From: Labyrinthula sp. Ha
Taxonomy: Eukaryota; Sar; Bigyra; Labyrinthulida; Labyrinthulaceae
Direction: 5' to 3'
Assembly: GCA_015227615.1 (NCBI GenBank)
Contig: JAALGZ010000061.1
Location: 1-64,000 of the forward strand
Length of the DNA: 64,000 nucleotides
Notes under the pieces: model-generated
Databases searched by the model: none
The model's input: only the letters and a program-made list of their open reading frames with translations
What the model was told of the DNA's origin: nothing
Shown here: in pieces, positions 47,561-59,239 of the stretch
How the letters are laid out: every line of letters begins with the position of its first letter
Numbering within the stretch: the stretch's first letter is position 1
Made by a program: the position numbers and the translations under genes

Positions 47561-49269
47561 TAGTTTTTTAAGACAACGAGATTTTCTCAGAGTTTCTCGA
47601 TAATATACTTGCTTTGGATACATGGATCTTTTCAAACGATTAATTCAAGGATAATCGGTTCATTTGAAGCTTAGTCTCCTAGTTGGACTACAAGATACAA
47701 AACGGCTCAATTATTTACCAATGGTCACATATCTTGCTAATAATAAGCCTATGGAACGGAGATTAAACTCCACCCCAACAAACTATTTGTTTACTTCAAG
47801 ATGAGGGAGCCTTTATGTCTCAAAGACTCTAAGCATTTTGTCATCTATTTAAGTGCCAAAATATTTGTGTCAAATTGTGTGGAAGAGTTCTTGAAAGAAG
47901 TAGAAAAATTATCAGTTTATTTAGAAGAGTTACACTCAAAAATCTACATCATGGTGCTATTTAAGGAAAAACCAGAAAAAAAGATAAATGACATAAACCA
48001 CAACCTTATCATTTAGTCCAATATTGGAGATTATTTCTTTTTTAAGAAGAATAAAGCCACATCGCTCCGGAAAAGACGAGGTTAATCTGGTTGAATACAT
48101 ACCAAATTTTGGATATCATATTGAATTGCGTTTGTTCTGTAGAATTTTTAGCGGGAAAAAAGTATTACACTGAAACTGCTTATGGTAGTGTTTAGATAGA
48201 AAGCTATTGGGTAATAAGAAGTTGAAAGCGCTCTTTATGCACAATTTCCATTCTTTAGAAACCACGAAATTTATAAGCAATCGTTTTTCAGAGGGATTAA
48301 AACACAATACGAAATTCGTATCAAATGACTGGGATATGACGCTAACAAGAATACGTCGTAAAATTTTGAGATGATATACCAGGATTTGCCTATTCTTGTT
48401 AGCAGATGTGTAGAGCCGGAAGTAGCTGACATAGGTAAAAGATTACACTTGCTGGTTCTAGTAGAAAATATTGATGAAAAGAAATACGACACGAAGAAAA
48501 ATACAAGTAGAAATTTAAATCTAAATTGTATCCAACTTAGGTTCACTAAGCTAAAGCAAGTTGATAACTTTCCATAAAACAACATATTAGGTTGGTATCC
48601 TGAAGAGAAATTGGTGTTAGAGTCCTTGGTCTTGAAGTTTGAATCTTGATGCTACAGAGACTACTTGAAAACTAAGGCGTTGCCTTTCAAAAGCAAGCAA
48701 CAGATCTCTATACAGCTACAATACCTCCTAAATCTACAGGCTATTGAATTGTCCAATGGATTAAAGTTCAAAATAGGCCATGTAAGACAATTCTTATTTA
48801 GATATTCTAGGATCAAAGAATCCCAGTAGAATCTTCCTGGCTCTTTTAATACGATGTTGAAGAAGGAATATGTTTTACAACTTTTCATGCAGTAGATTAA
48901 ACAGTATGACGATGAACAGATCAAGATTCTATATTTCGACCCTTAGATGACTTGAAACAGTTAAACTTGTTAATCTCAGAAGCACTTGAACAGGAAGCAA
49001 AGCAGTTTGTAGCGAAGAATAATATTCATTCGGTACAAGAGCTGAAAGATTCAATGAACCTTTTTACGAAGGGTGTCACAGATATGATATAGAAGGATGA
49101 ATTGTTGTTACACAACGTACATCGCCCTTTATATTTAAATGATGAGATTCGGAATATTTTGAGTTAGTTTTGCACGATCATAACGCTACGCTTCGAAGAG
49201 GACATTTCTTTAGACCACACAGAATATTCACAAATTCGTTTCCAATATTAGGGAAATAGTCTACTAATT

Positions 49270-50015
49270 TTGTTACTTGCCGATCAAGTTCAACTTACTT
49301 ACATGGAAGTCGAAGCGCAAAGAAAAATGATGTTGAAATATTCAGGAGGCAATAAATTTATTATTGAAAGAAGTGTGACTACAGTTTACTTTGAACCGCC
49401 ATGCAAGATGATTTATATTTGTGACATGCTTAACCTCGAATTTTATAAACCAAGAGTGTAGAATAGTATATTTCAAGTGACCTCTATGGATTCTCCTTGA
49501 GCTGTTGGAAGTAAAAACCCCAATTGTGGCGTCTTTCTCAAATATCCAACTTTTTCGTTTGTTGACTTTAGCAAGCTTAAACTACAACTATATAACAACC
49601 CTTTTGGTTCCCATTTACATGTCTGGGTTACTATTTACAGTTATAATTGTGTTTTGAAGTGAATGTTCCAGGAGACGTTTTATCTTATCGATTATCTTTT
49701 CTGGGTTAAATACACTAGACATGGTGAACTGTCCAAGAGCCTTGGACATTTCTTGGAACATTCGTAAGAAACTTGTTTAGTCCTTGAAAGAATAATTTCT
49801 CCTAAATTTGCTTACGGTGATACTTTTAATGAAGTCGATCGGAACAGATTTATTTAAATACTTAGAAATTATGCTACTCCTTCTTCAACTAAGTCAGAAG
49901 CTTTTTATTACGCTTTAGATGCCCTATGTCCTTTCGTTAAAGAGATTGATTTATTTTCAAGAAGGAATAACATTCGATTTAATTTTGTTTCTATTAAGAT
50001 GGATATGTAATCGGA
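49270..50015 (+). mobile_element. Element A: MT-A70 (METTL3/METTL14-like) methyltransferase region
   Basis: MT-A70 enzymes move a methyl group from S-adenosylmethionine to N6 of adenine. Family blocks appear in the expected order and spacing on the + strand: PPCKMIYICDMLNLEF (PxWIxCDxRxLDF), a DPPW-type motif near 49,490, LKYPTFSFVDFSKLKL (YPTLSxxEIxxLPI), HVWVT (LWVT), LIDYLFWVKYTRHG with LGHFLEHS (WVKxxxxG...GHxLxHSxE), ETCLV, and ALCPFVKEIDLFSRRNNIR (LxPxxxKIELFxRxxNxR). It ends 95 bp before the right LTR. So it lies inside the element, 3' of integrase, and is not host sequence. It is a fossil with several breaks. Confidence 0.85.
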
Positions 50016-50109
50016 AACGAATTTACCATACCTGTCTCCGAACCGCAGAGACCTTTCCTAAAAAGAGATGTGTGTTTACACCAGGAACAGGATTCTAATT
50101 TCTGAATAT

Positions 50110-50230
50110 TGTGGGGGATTCTATTATTTTGTTGCAATACTTTGTAATATAGTTAAAATAGGCTATATATCTATTGGTCTATTTATATAGAAATATATTT
50201 ATATTAAAGAAGTTATTATTTATAATTACA
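50110..50230 (+). repeat. Right LTR of element A
   Basis: About 121 bp, TGTGGG...TTACA, with the TG...CA ends usual for LTRs. It matches 42,495-42,632. ROCO-unit sequence resumes within about 10-15 bp of its end. Confidence 0.7.
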
Positions 50231-50239
50231 GAAATCCAC

Positions 50240-52822
50240 TTCATTAAGATATTTGGATTTTTTAAATGATTACTTTTATACAAAAAATATTTTGGGCAAT
50301 TAATTTATGTCCTAAAATAACAAAAACTAACAAATAAAAAAATGATGAAACCAATTAAACAAAAATATGAACAAAAATGGAGTAAAACATACTTTGAAAT
50401 TCAAGGGTATCTAAATTAACTAAATTATTCAAAGGGAAAAGCATGATGAATACCCGAACAAGTTCAAAAGAGAGATAGAAGAGTTTGTAAAAGGGTTCCA
50501 ACCAGATAAAGAAGTGCCTATTATAGAGTATTCTATTTTCTTTTATCTTTATGTTAGGTTTGATCATTTTCCCTTTGATGCTGTTAAATCTATATTTGTA
50601 AGATTTATTCCTTGTTTTCCAGCTGTGAAAGAACTCAAGTATTTTATTTTGTTTTCTTGACTTTAGTTTTTTGAGTTGCACATTCAGTGATGACAACTTT
50701 AAGAACTTTAAACAAATCAAAATCTTGAAACTGAATATGTTGAAGTATGTATTTTTTTATATGTTTAGTTTAGGTTTAAGTATTGTAATATTCCTGAAGT
50801 GAGTTCTTTTTACAGTTATTTGAAATCAATCAATATAAAAGATATACAGTAAAAATATTTTATATTATTATTTAGATTATATAAAAACAATTTTAAACAT
50901 AGAGTATTTCTTATTAAAATATTGAGTTTTTAGTATTTATGAAGATTTTCAAAATAAAGTTATTGTTTCAGCTATTAAAAACTACTTGAAAACTAATAAA
51001 ACAATAAAGAGTTTGCAATATGGTCATTTTACAAGGTTCGAAGAGGTTTCAGAAGAAGACATTATTGAATTACAAGAAATAGTTGATCCACATCCCTGCA
51101 TTCTTGGCCTTCAAGTTGATAAGATTTTTATTGAACCTAAAGGAAAGAGTAAAATGTTAAAAGAACTTGTTCATTCTGCTTTGCAAAGTCAATATGAAAA
51201 GGGAAGTTCGTTAAGAGAAGTTCCAGTTATTCTTATGGGCATTTCATTTAGTTTTGTTTTATTTTTAGGTGATGGAAGAACTGGAAAAACTTCTTTATTA
51301 AGAAACTTATCTGGAAAAAGTTTTCAAAAATAAACACAATCTACTTTAGTTTTCGAAGATTATCAAATATTTCAAGTTAACGACTATGCAAGTAAGTTTA
51401 AACCAACTACAAAATATGATCTTACTGTTCAAAGAGTTAGAAATATGATAACTTCTTACTATGAAGTGGAAGATGAGGTTCAAAAAAAGTCAAGATATAA
51501 CTTAGATTTTGAAGACGAGTTGATTACAAGAACTATTAGAGAGAAAAGCTTTGTTGAACAATATACAGCAAATATGTCTTCAAATTTCAGAACTCAATAT
51601 ACTTTTTTACGTGTTTATGATTTTGGTGGACAAGAAGTTTTTCTTCAGTTCATCATATTTTTATGAATAAAAAAGCTATGTATTTAGTGGTTTTCAATAC
51701 GACAAAGTTAAAAGAAAAAGATTTATCTAGATTAAAATTTTGGTGTGAAAGCATTTTAAGAAATACTCCAAAAGCACCTGTTATGTTTATTGGAACTTTC
51801 TTAAGTACCTTTATGAAGAAAAATAAGACACTTGAGAATATAAATAACACAATTAAATCCTTTTTGTATAAGCTTTCTGGGAAGTTAACTATTGTTGAAG
51901 ATAAAGAAACCATTTTCTTTCCTGTTGACAACGCTATAGATTATGATAACAGTCTTGTGAATGACGTAAAAAAGAGGTTAATCAGGAGATATGCCTCATC
52001 AGATCGAAGTATATTGATCAAATCTGTTTATGTATTATTTTTGGATAATTGTCGAGAAGAATCAAGTTATATGACAGTTGAAAAGTTTAAACTAAAAGCT
52101 AAAAAATCTAATTTTTCTGAAGAAGAAATGGAAGAAATATTAGAAATATTTTCTAAAGAAGGAATTATTTCTTATTTCAAAGATATAAATTTATCTGAAA
52201 GTGATAATTATATATTTTTTGCAACTTCTTTTTTAGCTCAAGCTTTGGGAAGTTTTATTCGTGATGAAAGTTTTCATCAACTTACTTTTAGAACAAATAA
52301 AAAGTGTTTTCAAATTATAGAAAATATATTGATACTGGAATAATAAGAAAAGATTTATTTGAAGTGTTATTACAACAATATACAAAAAAACAAAGAGAAT
52401 ATGTTTTAAACTTAGCTTTATATAATTTAGTTTTATTTGCACATCCAAGAGAACAAAATGCTTTTATTGTTCCAGAATTACTTCCTGAAAGTATAGATAA
52501 AAAGTTGAAAGAATTGAAAGGAAGCAAGAGAGTGATAACATTTGCTTCTCCAATCACCGTTGCTACATTTGTTAAAATTATCTCTTTGTTTCTTGAAGAT
52601 AATAAGATAGTTGACTCACATATATTTAAATATTTTGCTAGGTTTATTTTTGATGCAAAGAGTATTTTAGATATTTTATTTGTAGAAGAAAATAAAATAG
52701 TATTGAACTATATTGGATATGAGATAAAGAGTTTATTATGGACTAAAATTCAAAATATTGTTGAAGAAGAAAATACTTTTGAACAAGAAAATAGAGAAAT
52801 ATTCCCTCTAGGGTTTTTATGA
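50240..52822 (+). pseudogene. ROCO-family (LRR-Roc-COR) pseudogene, copy 2
   Basis: This parallels 3,830-6,458 with high similarity. LRR-like segments: 50,460-50,800 and 50,950-51,030 (AIKNYLKTNKTIKSLQYG). The Roc P-loop GDGRTGKTSL is at 51,269-51,298, DFGGQE at about 51,619-51,636, and the strand ending MFIGTF at about 51,780. COR spans about 52,010-52,470 (KEGIISYFKD, FLAQALGSFI, GIIRKDLFEVLLQ), with a C-terminal tail to 52,822 and no kinase. Short candidate introns: 50,528-50,557 (30), 50,639-50,666 (28), 50,745-50,768 (24), 50,785-50,815 (31) and 51,239-51,268 (30, GC-AG). Defects: a stop at 51,331-51,333, the frameshift after DFGGQE shared with copy 1, and a one-base loss near 52,304. 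Roc GTPase-COR modules normally act as dimerising switches in signalling. This copy is probably not functional. Confidence 0.85.
51239..51268 (+). other. Candidate 30-nt GC-AG intron at the Roc P-loop, copy 2
   Basis: GCATTTC...TTTTTAG. Equivalent to 4,873-4,902 in copy 1, where the 5' site is GT. GC-AG is a known minor splice form, or the change may simply be decay of the pseudogene. Confidence 0.6.
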
Positions 52823-53767
52823 GAATGCAAATATGAATTGATATTAAATACTAAGAACTAAGCTATTTTGGGGAATTGCCATGAATATTTTTCTTTGAAC
52901 TCCTTTTTCATTTCTGTTTCCAAATATTTGTTTACTTCGAACATTCCTAAACTTAAAGACAAGCTATTCTATCTAGGGTTTTCCACTTTCATTTGAAGTA
53001 ATCCAAAAACTTTTTAGGTTTTTCCCTTTTTTTTCTAGATCTTACTTATAAATAGGAGTTCTATAACAGCATTTAATCCAATATGCTAGGTTATCAATGT
53101 ATTTTCAAGAGAAAAAGACATTCTAGTTTCGAAATAGATTCTCTTTAAGTATTTTATTCTTATATTCATTTTTATTAAGAATAAAATGGTGCTGACATTA
53201 GTTTACAGAAAAGTTTATCAAGAATATGATTCCTTAATACAACACAAGTATTCTCTAATGAATACATTTTTTCCTTAAACTTAGTTTCTGAAATATTGAA
53301 TATTATATTCATGGGTATGTTTTTCATTTGGATAATATATAGAAATGTTTTGGGGGATATTTATGAGATGCCAATTTTAAACTTTTCTAATGAAATATTA
53401 AGTTTACAAAAAAAATAATTATCTTTGTATGAATATTTCTTTTTATGTTTTTAACTCAATTCATTAAACGACAAAAATCTCTTTTTTTTGTTTCTACTGT
53501 TTAAGATATTTGAATTATTATTTGGAGAATACTTTTCTCTGTATATACATTTTTTTAGTCAAATTTGTTAATCATTTTCTTTAATGCTATTATCTTGAGT
53601 TATTTGGAAGTATAGACTCTTCTCTATGAAGAAAATGATAATATATTCTCTTCCTTAAGAATATGAGTTAATTTTAAATACCTATGACTACTTGAATACC
53701 TTTTCAGTTTTAAATTTGTATTATTAAAACTCTTTGATATTGATTTATCAATACTGATAAACTATTA
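52823..53767. other. AT-rich stretch without a gene
   Basis: Downstream flank of ROCO copy 2. No similarity to the flank of copy 1 could be seen by eye, so the duplicated unit seems to end close to the COR tail. Confidence 0.5.
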
Positions 53768-54179
53768 TTGAGGCAAGATTGTTTATTTTGTAGCAGATTT
53801 TCTGAGCCTTGGTACCTGAAAATTAAAAAAGTAAATAGTTTACGTAGGCGAGAAATAATCAATCCTCTATTGGAGCCAAGCGGAACTCTTTTTCATAACT
53901 TATGTTTTTTAAAATTTAGTTTTTGTTCAAGAAGAATTGGTTCAACAATTTATTTATAAAGGATATTTAAAAACATGATATATGAAAATGGATAAATTAC
54001 TTCAGGGAATTGAAAACTAATGATATATTTCTTAGATTTTCTTAAAGTAGGCAGAGTTAATATCATCAAATTTTATGAGGAAGAGGCATATTTAAGCTCA
54101 GCCATGATCGATTACTTGATGGATTTCCTGGTTCCAAATAAGAATTTTTCTGGATAAAAAAAACAAAATTTACTTCAAT

Positions 54180-54900
54180 CATTTAGCTCCTATTGGTATC
54201 AAATTAAAGAAAGAAATGTCTGGGTACCGTAGTAAGCTATATCTGGTGAATAAAAAGCACTTGGGGGTAACGAGTAGTACGATACGAGAGTTGGAGGAGA
54301 CTGGAGATATACTTCGAAATCCAAATCCATATTTCTTGTCACCAATCATAATGATACCTAAACTCAAAAAAAACGAATATCGGATGGTGGTCAATTTCAG
54401 GCGGTGTAACTATAGTGTGAAGTGCAGTAGAAATGGGCTGTCTGATATTGAGGCCAGGCTATCGTGGCTTCAAGGAAACGGGAGATACTTCAAATCAGTT
54501 GATGGGATCTCTATAATTAGTTACTCGAGAGTTAAGTCAGGGCCAAAGAAGTTCTTGGGAATGATAAGGTAGTGGGTAGCTACAATGTGAAGATGTTTTC
54601 ACAGGGTTCATCAAAATATCAGATGTTAACCAGGAACGTGTAGTCTCGGAAGTGTTAGGGGGAGTTTGTTTGTTTCGGGGTACCTTCAGCAGATCAACAA
54701 TACACTACTATTTCCATCTATTAGGCCAGAGTATTTGGAAATATTGAGGAGTTTGTTGCAGGGTATTAAGGAAACAAATTTTTGATTGGACATCTATTAG
54801 TATCACTTGGTGTACAAGAAGGTGTAGTAATGTGGACGAATATAGGAGAATGGTGACTGGTGATAAAATCCTGAGTACTTCATAGAGTTTTCTAAAATAA
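54180..54900 (+). mobile_element. Element B: reverse transcriptase region
   Basis: Reverse transcriptase fingers blocks are plain in 54,216-54,572: TIRELEETGDILRN, FLSPIIMIPKLKKNEYRMVV (SPIxxVxKKDGxxRxVVDxR) and DIEARLSWLQGNGRYFKSVD (DIexxLxxLxGxxxFSxLD). Downstream blocks are too decayed to place. Fossil. Confidence 0.75.
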
Positions 54901-55989
54901 AAAAAAACAAACAAAAGTGTCAATTGGAGAATATTATTTGTCTTTAAACTTGATTGAATAGCTCCATTCCAGTGTTGACGGAAATAAAAAAAAGCTTTCA
55001 ATATTTGAATATGGGATTTTCAAGGGGGAATTAGTGCAAAATATCGAAAGAATGTTGATAAAGTCAAATGAAAGGCAGATTCGCTAAAAACTTTGTGGAG
55101 AAGCAAGTATAAACAAGAGCTTGAGAAGTTTTTCATCAATATTGACCAAAGTAAACATCAAATTCTAATACTATGCAAAAAAAGGAAAGATGATTCCCTT
55201 GTTTTCTGATACTAGTTTCCGGTTTTGACCCTCCTTAATAACCTGTTGAGGCAGGGATGGCTAGAGGCCGGTACATTTTCTAAGTGACGAGTTTATCAAC
55301 TCGTCTCTGCACTGGAGCATGATAGATAAGGAAATATTTCCTTTGATAAAAGTCTTTTGAAGTTTTTTTTCATACTCATAGTGTATGGATTCCGAGTTTA
55401 GATACCCATGAACCACCCAAACTTAGTTTATGTTATTAAAAATCCAGTGGAAGTAAAGAATTTTGTATTAGGAAGGATACAATGATGGATTCTCACCAGT
55501 CAAGAATATCAATTGCTATTTAGGCATATACTCGGTAGGGACCACGCACTAAAGAAAATTCTGACTATATAGTGATGTGCATCCAGGGAGAAAACTCAGA
55601 TTTAAATGAGGGAAAGTGCCGTTGATATATCAGTAGATGAGCTGGAGCTCAGTTTGATGGGTATGAAGTTTTTTTTTGCCAAGAAGGATTTGGACGAGGT
55701 GAAACGGAAAGTTAATGGGATGGTACGGAGTGATTCGGCTTCTATATGGCAGGAGGTGGAAGTGTTGGTGGTTGCTGAAGAATGGTGGAGAGGTGATTAG
55801 AAGATGGTGGGTTTTTAGAAGGTAGATTAGAGGTGTCATTTCCAAAGAGAAGAATACATTGGAAGATGTAACCTAAGAGGGCGGTGATGTTGATATCGCA
55901 GGATAGTGCGTTAGAGAAGAAGGGGGAGGGAAATGATAGGATATCTAGGACGGAGGATGGCAGGGTAGCTATAGCCAAAATATCTCTTG

Positions 55990-56650
55990 AGAAGTTAGTA
56001 ATCTGCATCAACAACTGCGACGGTCATTGTAGCTCTGAAGAAGTTTATAAAATCTTTGAGGACATCTTTTTTTTAAACATAAGCAAAACTCAAATAAAAA
56101 CTCACCAGGTTGAAGCATCTTTCCCTTCGCTATGATAAGTATGTGGAGTTGATAAGGAGGACTCTGGGGGAGGGGGACTTGATGTTACAAAGAAATCTCT
56201 TGAAGGTCTACAAAGGGTACGTATTTGTGATGGTGGAGGATGCTAGTAGAAAGTTATTATCGGTGCATTATGAAAGTCCTAGTTCGGAGGTGCTAGAGAG
56301 AGAGTTAAATCTATGGAGAGTTCATGATTGATATCTTTCGGAAGCGGTGATAGTTACAGATCAAGAGCCGCAAATTTGTAATAGGATCTGTGAGAGGTTC
56401 AAAGAACTATACCTATTAGAACACTAGTTTTCCGTAGTGTACTCATCTTGGAGCAATAGGGCTACAGAATCGACGAATTGATATATTCCGCGAGTTCTAA
56501 GACAACTGTGTAGTTTGTTCATGTTGAAAAATGTGGATTGGGATATTCTCCTATTACAAGTCATGAGTGCCGTGAAAAACATTGGGAATCAATTTGAATA
56601 CTCACCTAATGAACTTATAACAGTATTTACATGAAATAACGGTCCCAGAG
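55990..56650 (+). mobile_element. Element B: integrase region
   Basis: A His/Cys segment (CDGHCSSEEVYKIFEDIFFL) fits the integrase zinc-binding domain. GYVFVMVEDASRKL fits the first catalytic strand (xIxVxVDxFSRx), TDQEPQICNRICERFKEL the SDxGxxF block, and YSSWSNRATESTN the HPxxNGxxERxN block carrying the catalytic Glu. Fossil. Confidence 0.7.
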
Positions 56651-58559
56651 CAATATTGAGGAATAAGAACGAGAAAGAAGCGTTTCCTATCGCAGTAGGA
56701 GGAAAATAAAAAGATCATATTGATTTGGAGGGCTTTCTTAAGCTATTGAGAGGATATGATGGATAAGTTGGAAGCTAGAAGGAATGAAATGCTACCGCTG
56801 ATTATGCAAAGACAGGGAAAAGTCGTAAATATGTGGATGTGTTGTCTCGGTTAGAAAATATTGACTTTGATCATGGGGTACTGCGTCCTGGTATCAAGAG
56901 TTTCAACCCCTAAATTGACCAAAAACTTTTCTTGCGTTTGACAGAACCCTATCTGGTTGATAAGGTACTCTAACCCCACACCTACACATTTGAATTTCTA
57001 ATTGGAAAGAAATAAAAGATTCTTTCGCATAGGTTGATGTTGTACGAGGGAAAGGACCAAGACATTAAATGAACCAGTGAAGCTACAAAGATATTCTATT
57101 ATATTCTAGGGGTCTACCGGGTACACAATCTTCTGAATGTTTGCAGAGCCCATGAGGGGTGAGAGGTTCTTACCTGGTGGAAAGAACTTGCTGGGTATGA
57201 GAAAAAACTGGAAGATTTGCCGGAGGAAATTCGAGAATTCTCCCTTATGGTACAAACTTTTTTGTTAAAATAAAGGGGATTCTGATGAGCTGGTGCTTGA
57301 GATGAAATGATCAGGGAGAGAAAGTTGACCAGGTTGAAAGATAATAGAAATGATATGATATTGATGGTAAAGTGGGATAATAACAACAGAGACAGATGAA
57401 ATAAAGATATATGCAGAAAGTTCCACTATCCTAAGGAGATCCAGAGCATGTGTGAGGGGTGATGACAGGATTCATTTGTTAAAAAGGTTAGATAGAGATG
57501 GAGGATATAGTTTTCGAGACAGTCTGCAGAATATTATGAATTAGAAACTGGTAGGAGTTGATAAAAAGAAGATATTTTCGGGGAAGAATGAGTACCAGGC
57601 AATGAGTAGGTTGCATTCAAAAAATAGGATCCAAAAATTTTTGAATTTTCTGGATTAAAAGGTGGAGATCATTTATATAGGGAGCGTGATGATGGAAGTA
57701 AGGGTGTTGTTTCGTAGCAAAGGCATGATAATAAATTAAGGACCTAGGGTGCCAATTGGAGAGTTTAGGGAAACAAGGAGGAAAATTAGGGATAAATTAG
57801 GGAGACATGGATTTGGACAAGGTTTGATAAGGATTCTTTTGTTGAGTTTGGGTTATATCTCCAATCCAAGATTAAATTTCGGCATATTCGGAGGTATATT
57901 AAATTTGTGTAGGAGTGGAGTTTAGTTAGTGAAGTGTCAATGGTTAGTAATGAAATGGTTATGCAAAAAGTGGCCAAAGATGAGGCAAACTTGGAGTTTA
58001 GGGAAAAGGCGACCCCGGTCTTATTGGATTCAGCATTTTTTTTTGTGAATTGTATTAATTTGAAGCAGATAGAGAATTTTGGGCTATGTTTGGAGGAAGG
58101 GTATTGTCTGTTTTGTAAAGTTACGGATGGGATAGGGGGCTATTGTTGGAAAGGTTAACTGCAAGGTAATGGTGCAATTAGGGAGACAGGCAGATCTACT
58201 TAGGTGATCAGGTGTTTTATCTGTTGAAAATGGATTTGAGTAGAAGCATTTTGGGCATGCCTGTATTTGCAAGATTTGGATGGATTCTATTTAACTTGAT
58301 TCAAATGAAATCGGAGCAGCCGGAAATGTATACAGTGGAGTTGAGTGAGTCTGCTGTATTGAATCAATGAGGAAGTTATTGGAGGAGGAGTTCCATAAGC
58401 AGTTTCAGCACAGGAAATTAGCTCAGGTCTTCGGGAATTGGTATCAACAATTCAAAGGTGATGTTCCAAGGAATATGGCGAGAGTTCCTGTAGATTATAT
58501 TTATCGTATTTCTGGTTTCCCAGGATATAAAAATCAGCAGTTTTGTAGCTGGATTCAAC

Positions 58560-59130
58560 CACAGGATGTATAGAGTGGAAGATGTTCCCAGTCTGAAATT
58601 TGGTAAAATAAGAAGGTATGATGCGGTTTTACTTGATCCACCATGGAGCGATGGAGTCTTTTTTATTGCCTTCTAGATATTTTTCGATTGGTTATGGTGT
58701 TTTTTTGTCAGATAAGGAAATATTAGAATAGAAAGTAGGAGAATTGGTGGATGATGCGTTTGTTGCTCTTTGGGTCACTTACTCAAAAGTTGAATTGGGT
58801 TTGCAATATATAATAGAATGGGGATTTCAGTTGGTGGGATTGGTGGTTTGAGAAAAGAAGATGTGATACAGAAAATTTTGGAGTTCTCAGGGGAACTTCG
58901 TGAGGCATCATAAGTGGATAATACTGTTTGAAGTTAAAGTGAAGCCCAGATTTTGTAAACAGCATTCAGCTGATGTGATTCAATCTATAGTTCTTGAAAA
59001 AAATAGGAAGCCTGACAAAATGTATGAGTTCCTTGAATGGTTGATGCCTACTGGAAATTGGTTGGATATATTTGGAGGGAAAACAAACTACAGATGTGTA
59101 TGGTATATGGTTGGAAAAAATACTCTTTAA
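58560..59130 (+). mobile_element. Element B: MT-A70 (METTL3/METTL14-like) methyltransferase region
   Basis: DPPW is at 58,635-58,646 within YDAVLLDPPW, the MT-A70 catalytic motif. Then come GELVDDAFVALWVTYSK (LPI...xLWVTN), YIIEWGFQLVGLVV (WGFxxVxxIxW), RHHKWIILFEVKVKP (xHHxExCLxGxKG), EKNRKPDKMYEFLEWLMP (RxxSxKPDEMYxxIExLxP) and NWLDIFGGKTNYR (KLELFGRxxNxRxGW). Upstream, 58,367-58,573 (LAQVFGNWYQQF) may be its N-terminal part. It lies 3' of integrase on the same strand, as in element A. Fossil with several breaks. Because no LTR was found here, a retroelement next to a decayed host MT-A70 gene is the alternative; element A makes that less likely. Confidence 0.8.
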
Positions 59131-59192
59131 AAGATTCAGAAGGAGGAAAGATAGTACTTTGAATGTGCAAATTGCTTTGGTCAAGCCTTAAT

Positions 59193-59235
<43 letters not shown>
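59193..59235. repeat. (TA)n(GA)n compound microsatellite
   Basis: About nine TA units followed directly by about twelve GA units, 60-70 bp after the MT-A70 reading of element B ends. It may mark the element's 3' region. Confidence 0.9.
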
Positions 59236-59239
59236 GTTA

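Larger units (their letters stand above)
42455..50235 (+). mobile_element. Element A: Ty3/gypsy-like LTR retroelement carrying an MT-A70 methyltransferase region (fossil)
   Basis: The insertion is defined in two independent ways. The duplicated repeat-ROCO unit is continuous at 3,800 but split here. Short LTR-like ends also match each other: TGTGGC at 42,495 and TGTGGG at 50,110, both running through TATCTATCGG/TATCTATTGG and TATAGAAATATA to TATAATTA. Domains in order: gag-like basic protein (42,652-42,897), protease-like (about 44,236-44,310), reverse transcriptase (to 45,765), RNase H (about 45,990-46,620), integrase (47,144-47,555), an unassigned part, then MT-A70 (49,270-50,015). The order PR-RT-RH-IN is that of Ty3/gypsy. 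It has well over twenty breaks and diverged LTRs, so it is old, but younger than the unit duplication. Confidence 0.85.
53970..59235 (+). mobile_element. Element B: second Ty3/gypsy-like retroelement carrying an MT-A70 region (fossil)
   Basis: The + strand turns purine- and G-rich here, unlike its flanks. Domains in order: reverse transcriptase (about 54,180-54,900), unassigned or RNase H zone, integrase (about 55,990-56,650), a GPY/F-like segment near 56,945-57,050 (PYLVDKVL...), about 1.5 kb unassigned, then MT-A70 (58,560-59,130). The region has more than thirty breaks and looks older than element A or unprotected for longer. I could not find LTRs, so both borders are estimates. The left may lie near 53,770 and the right at or beyond the microsatellite at 59,193. 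It is not a copy of element A at the DNA level. Confidence 0.75.
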
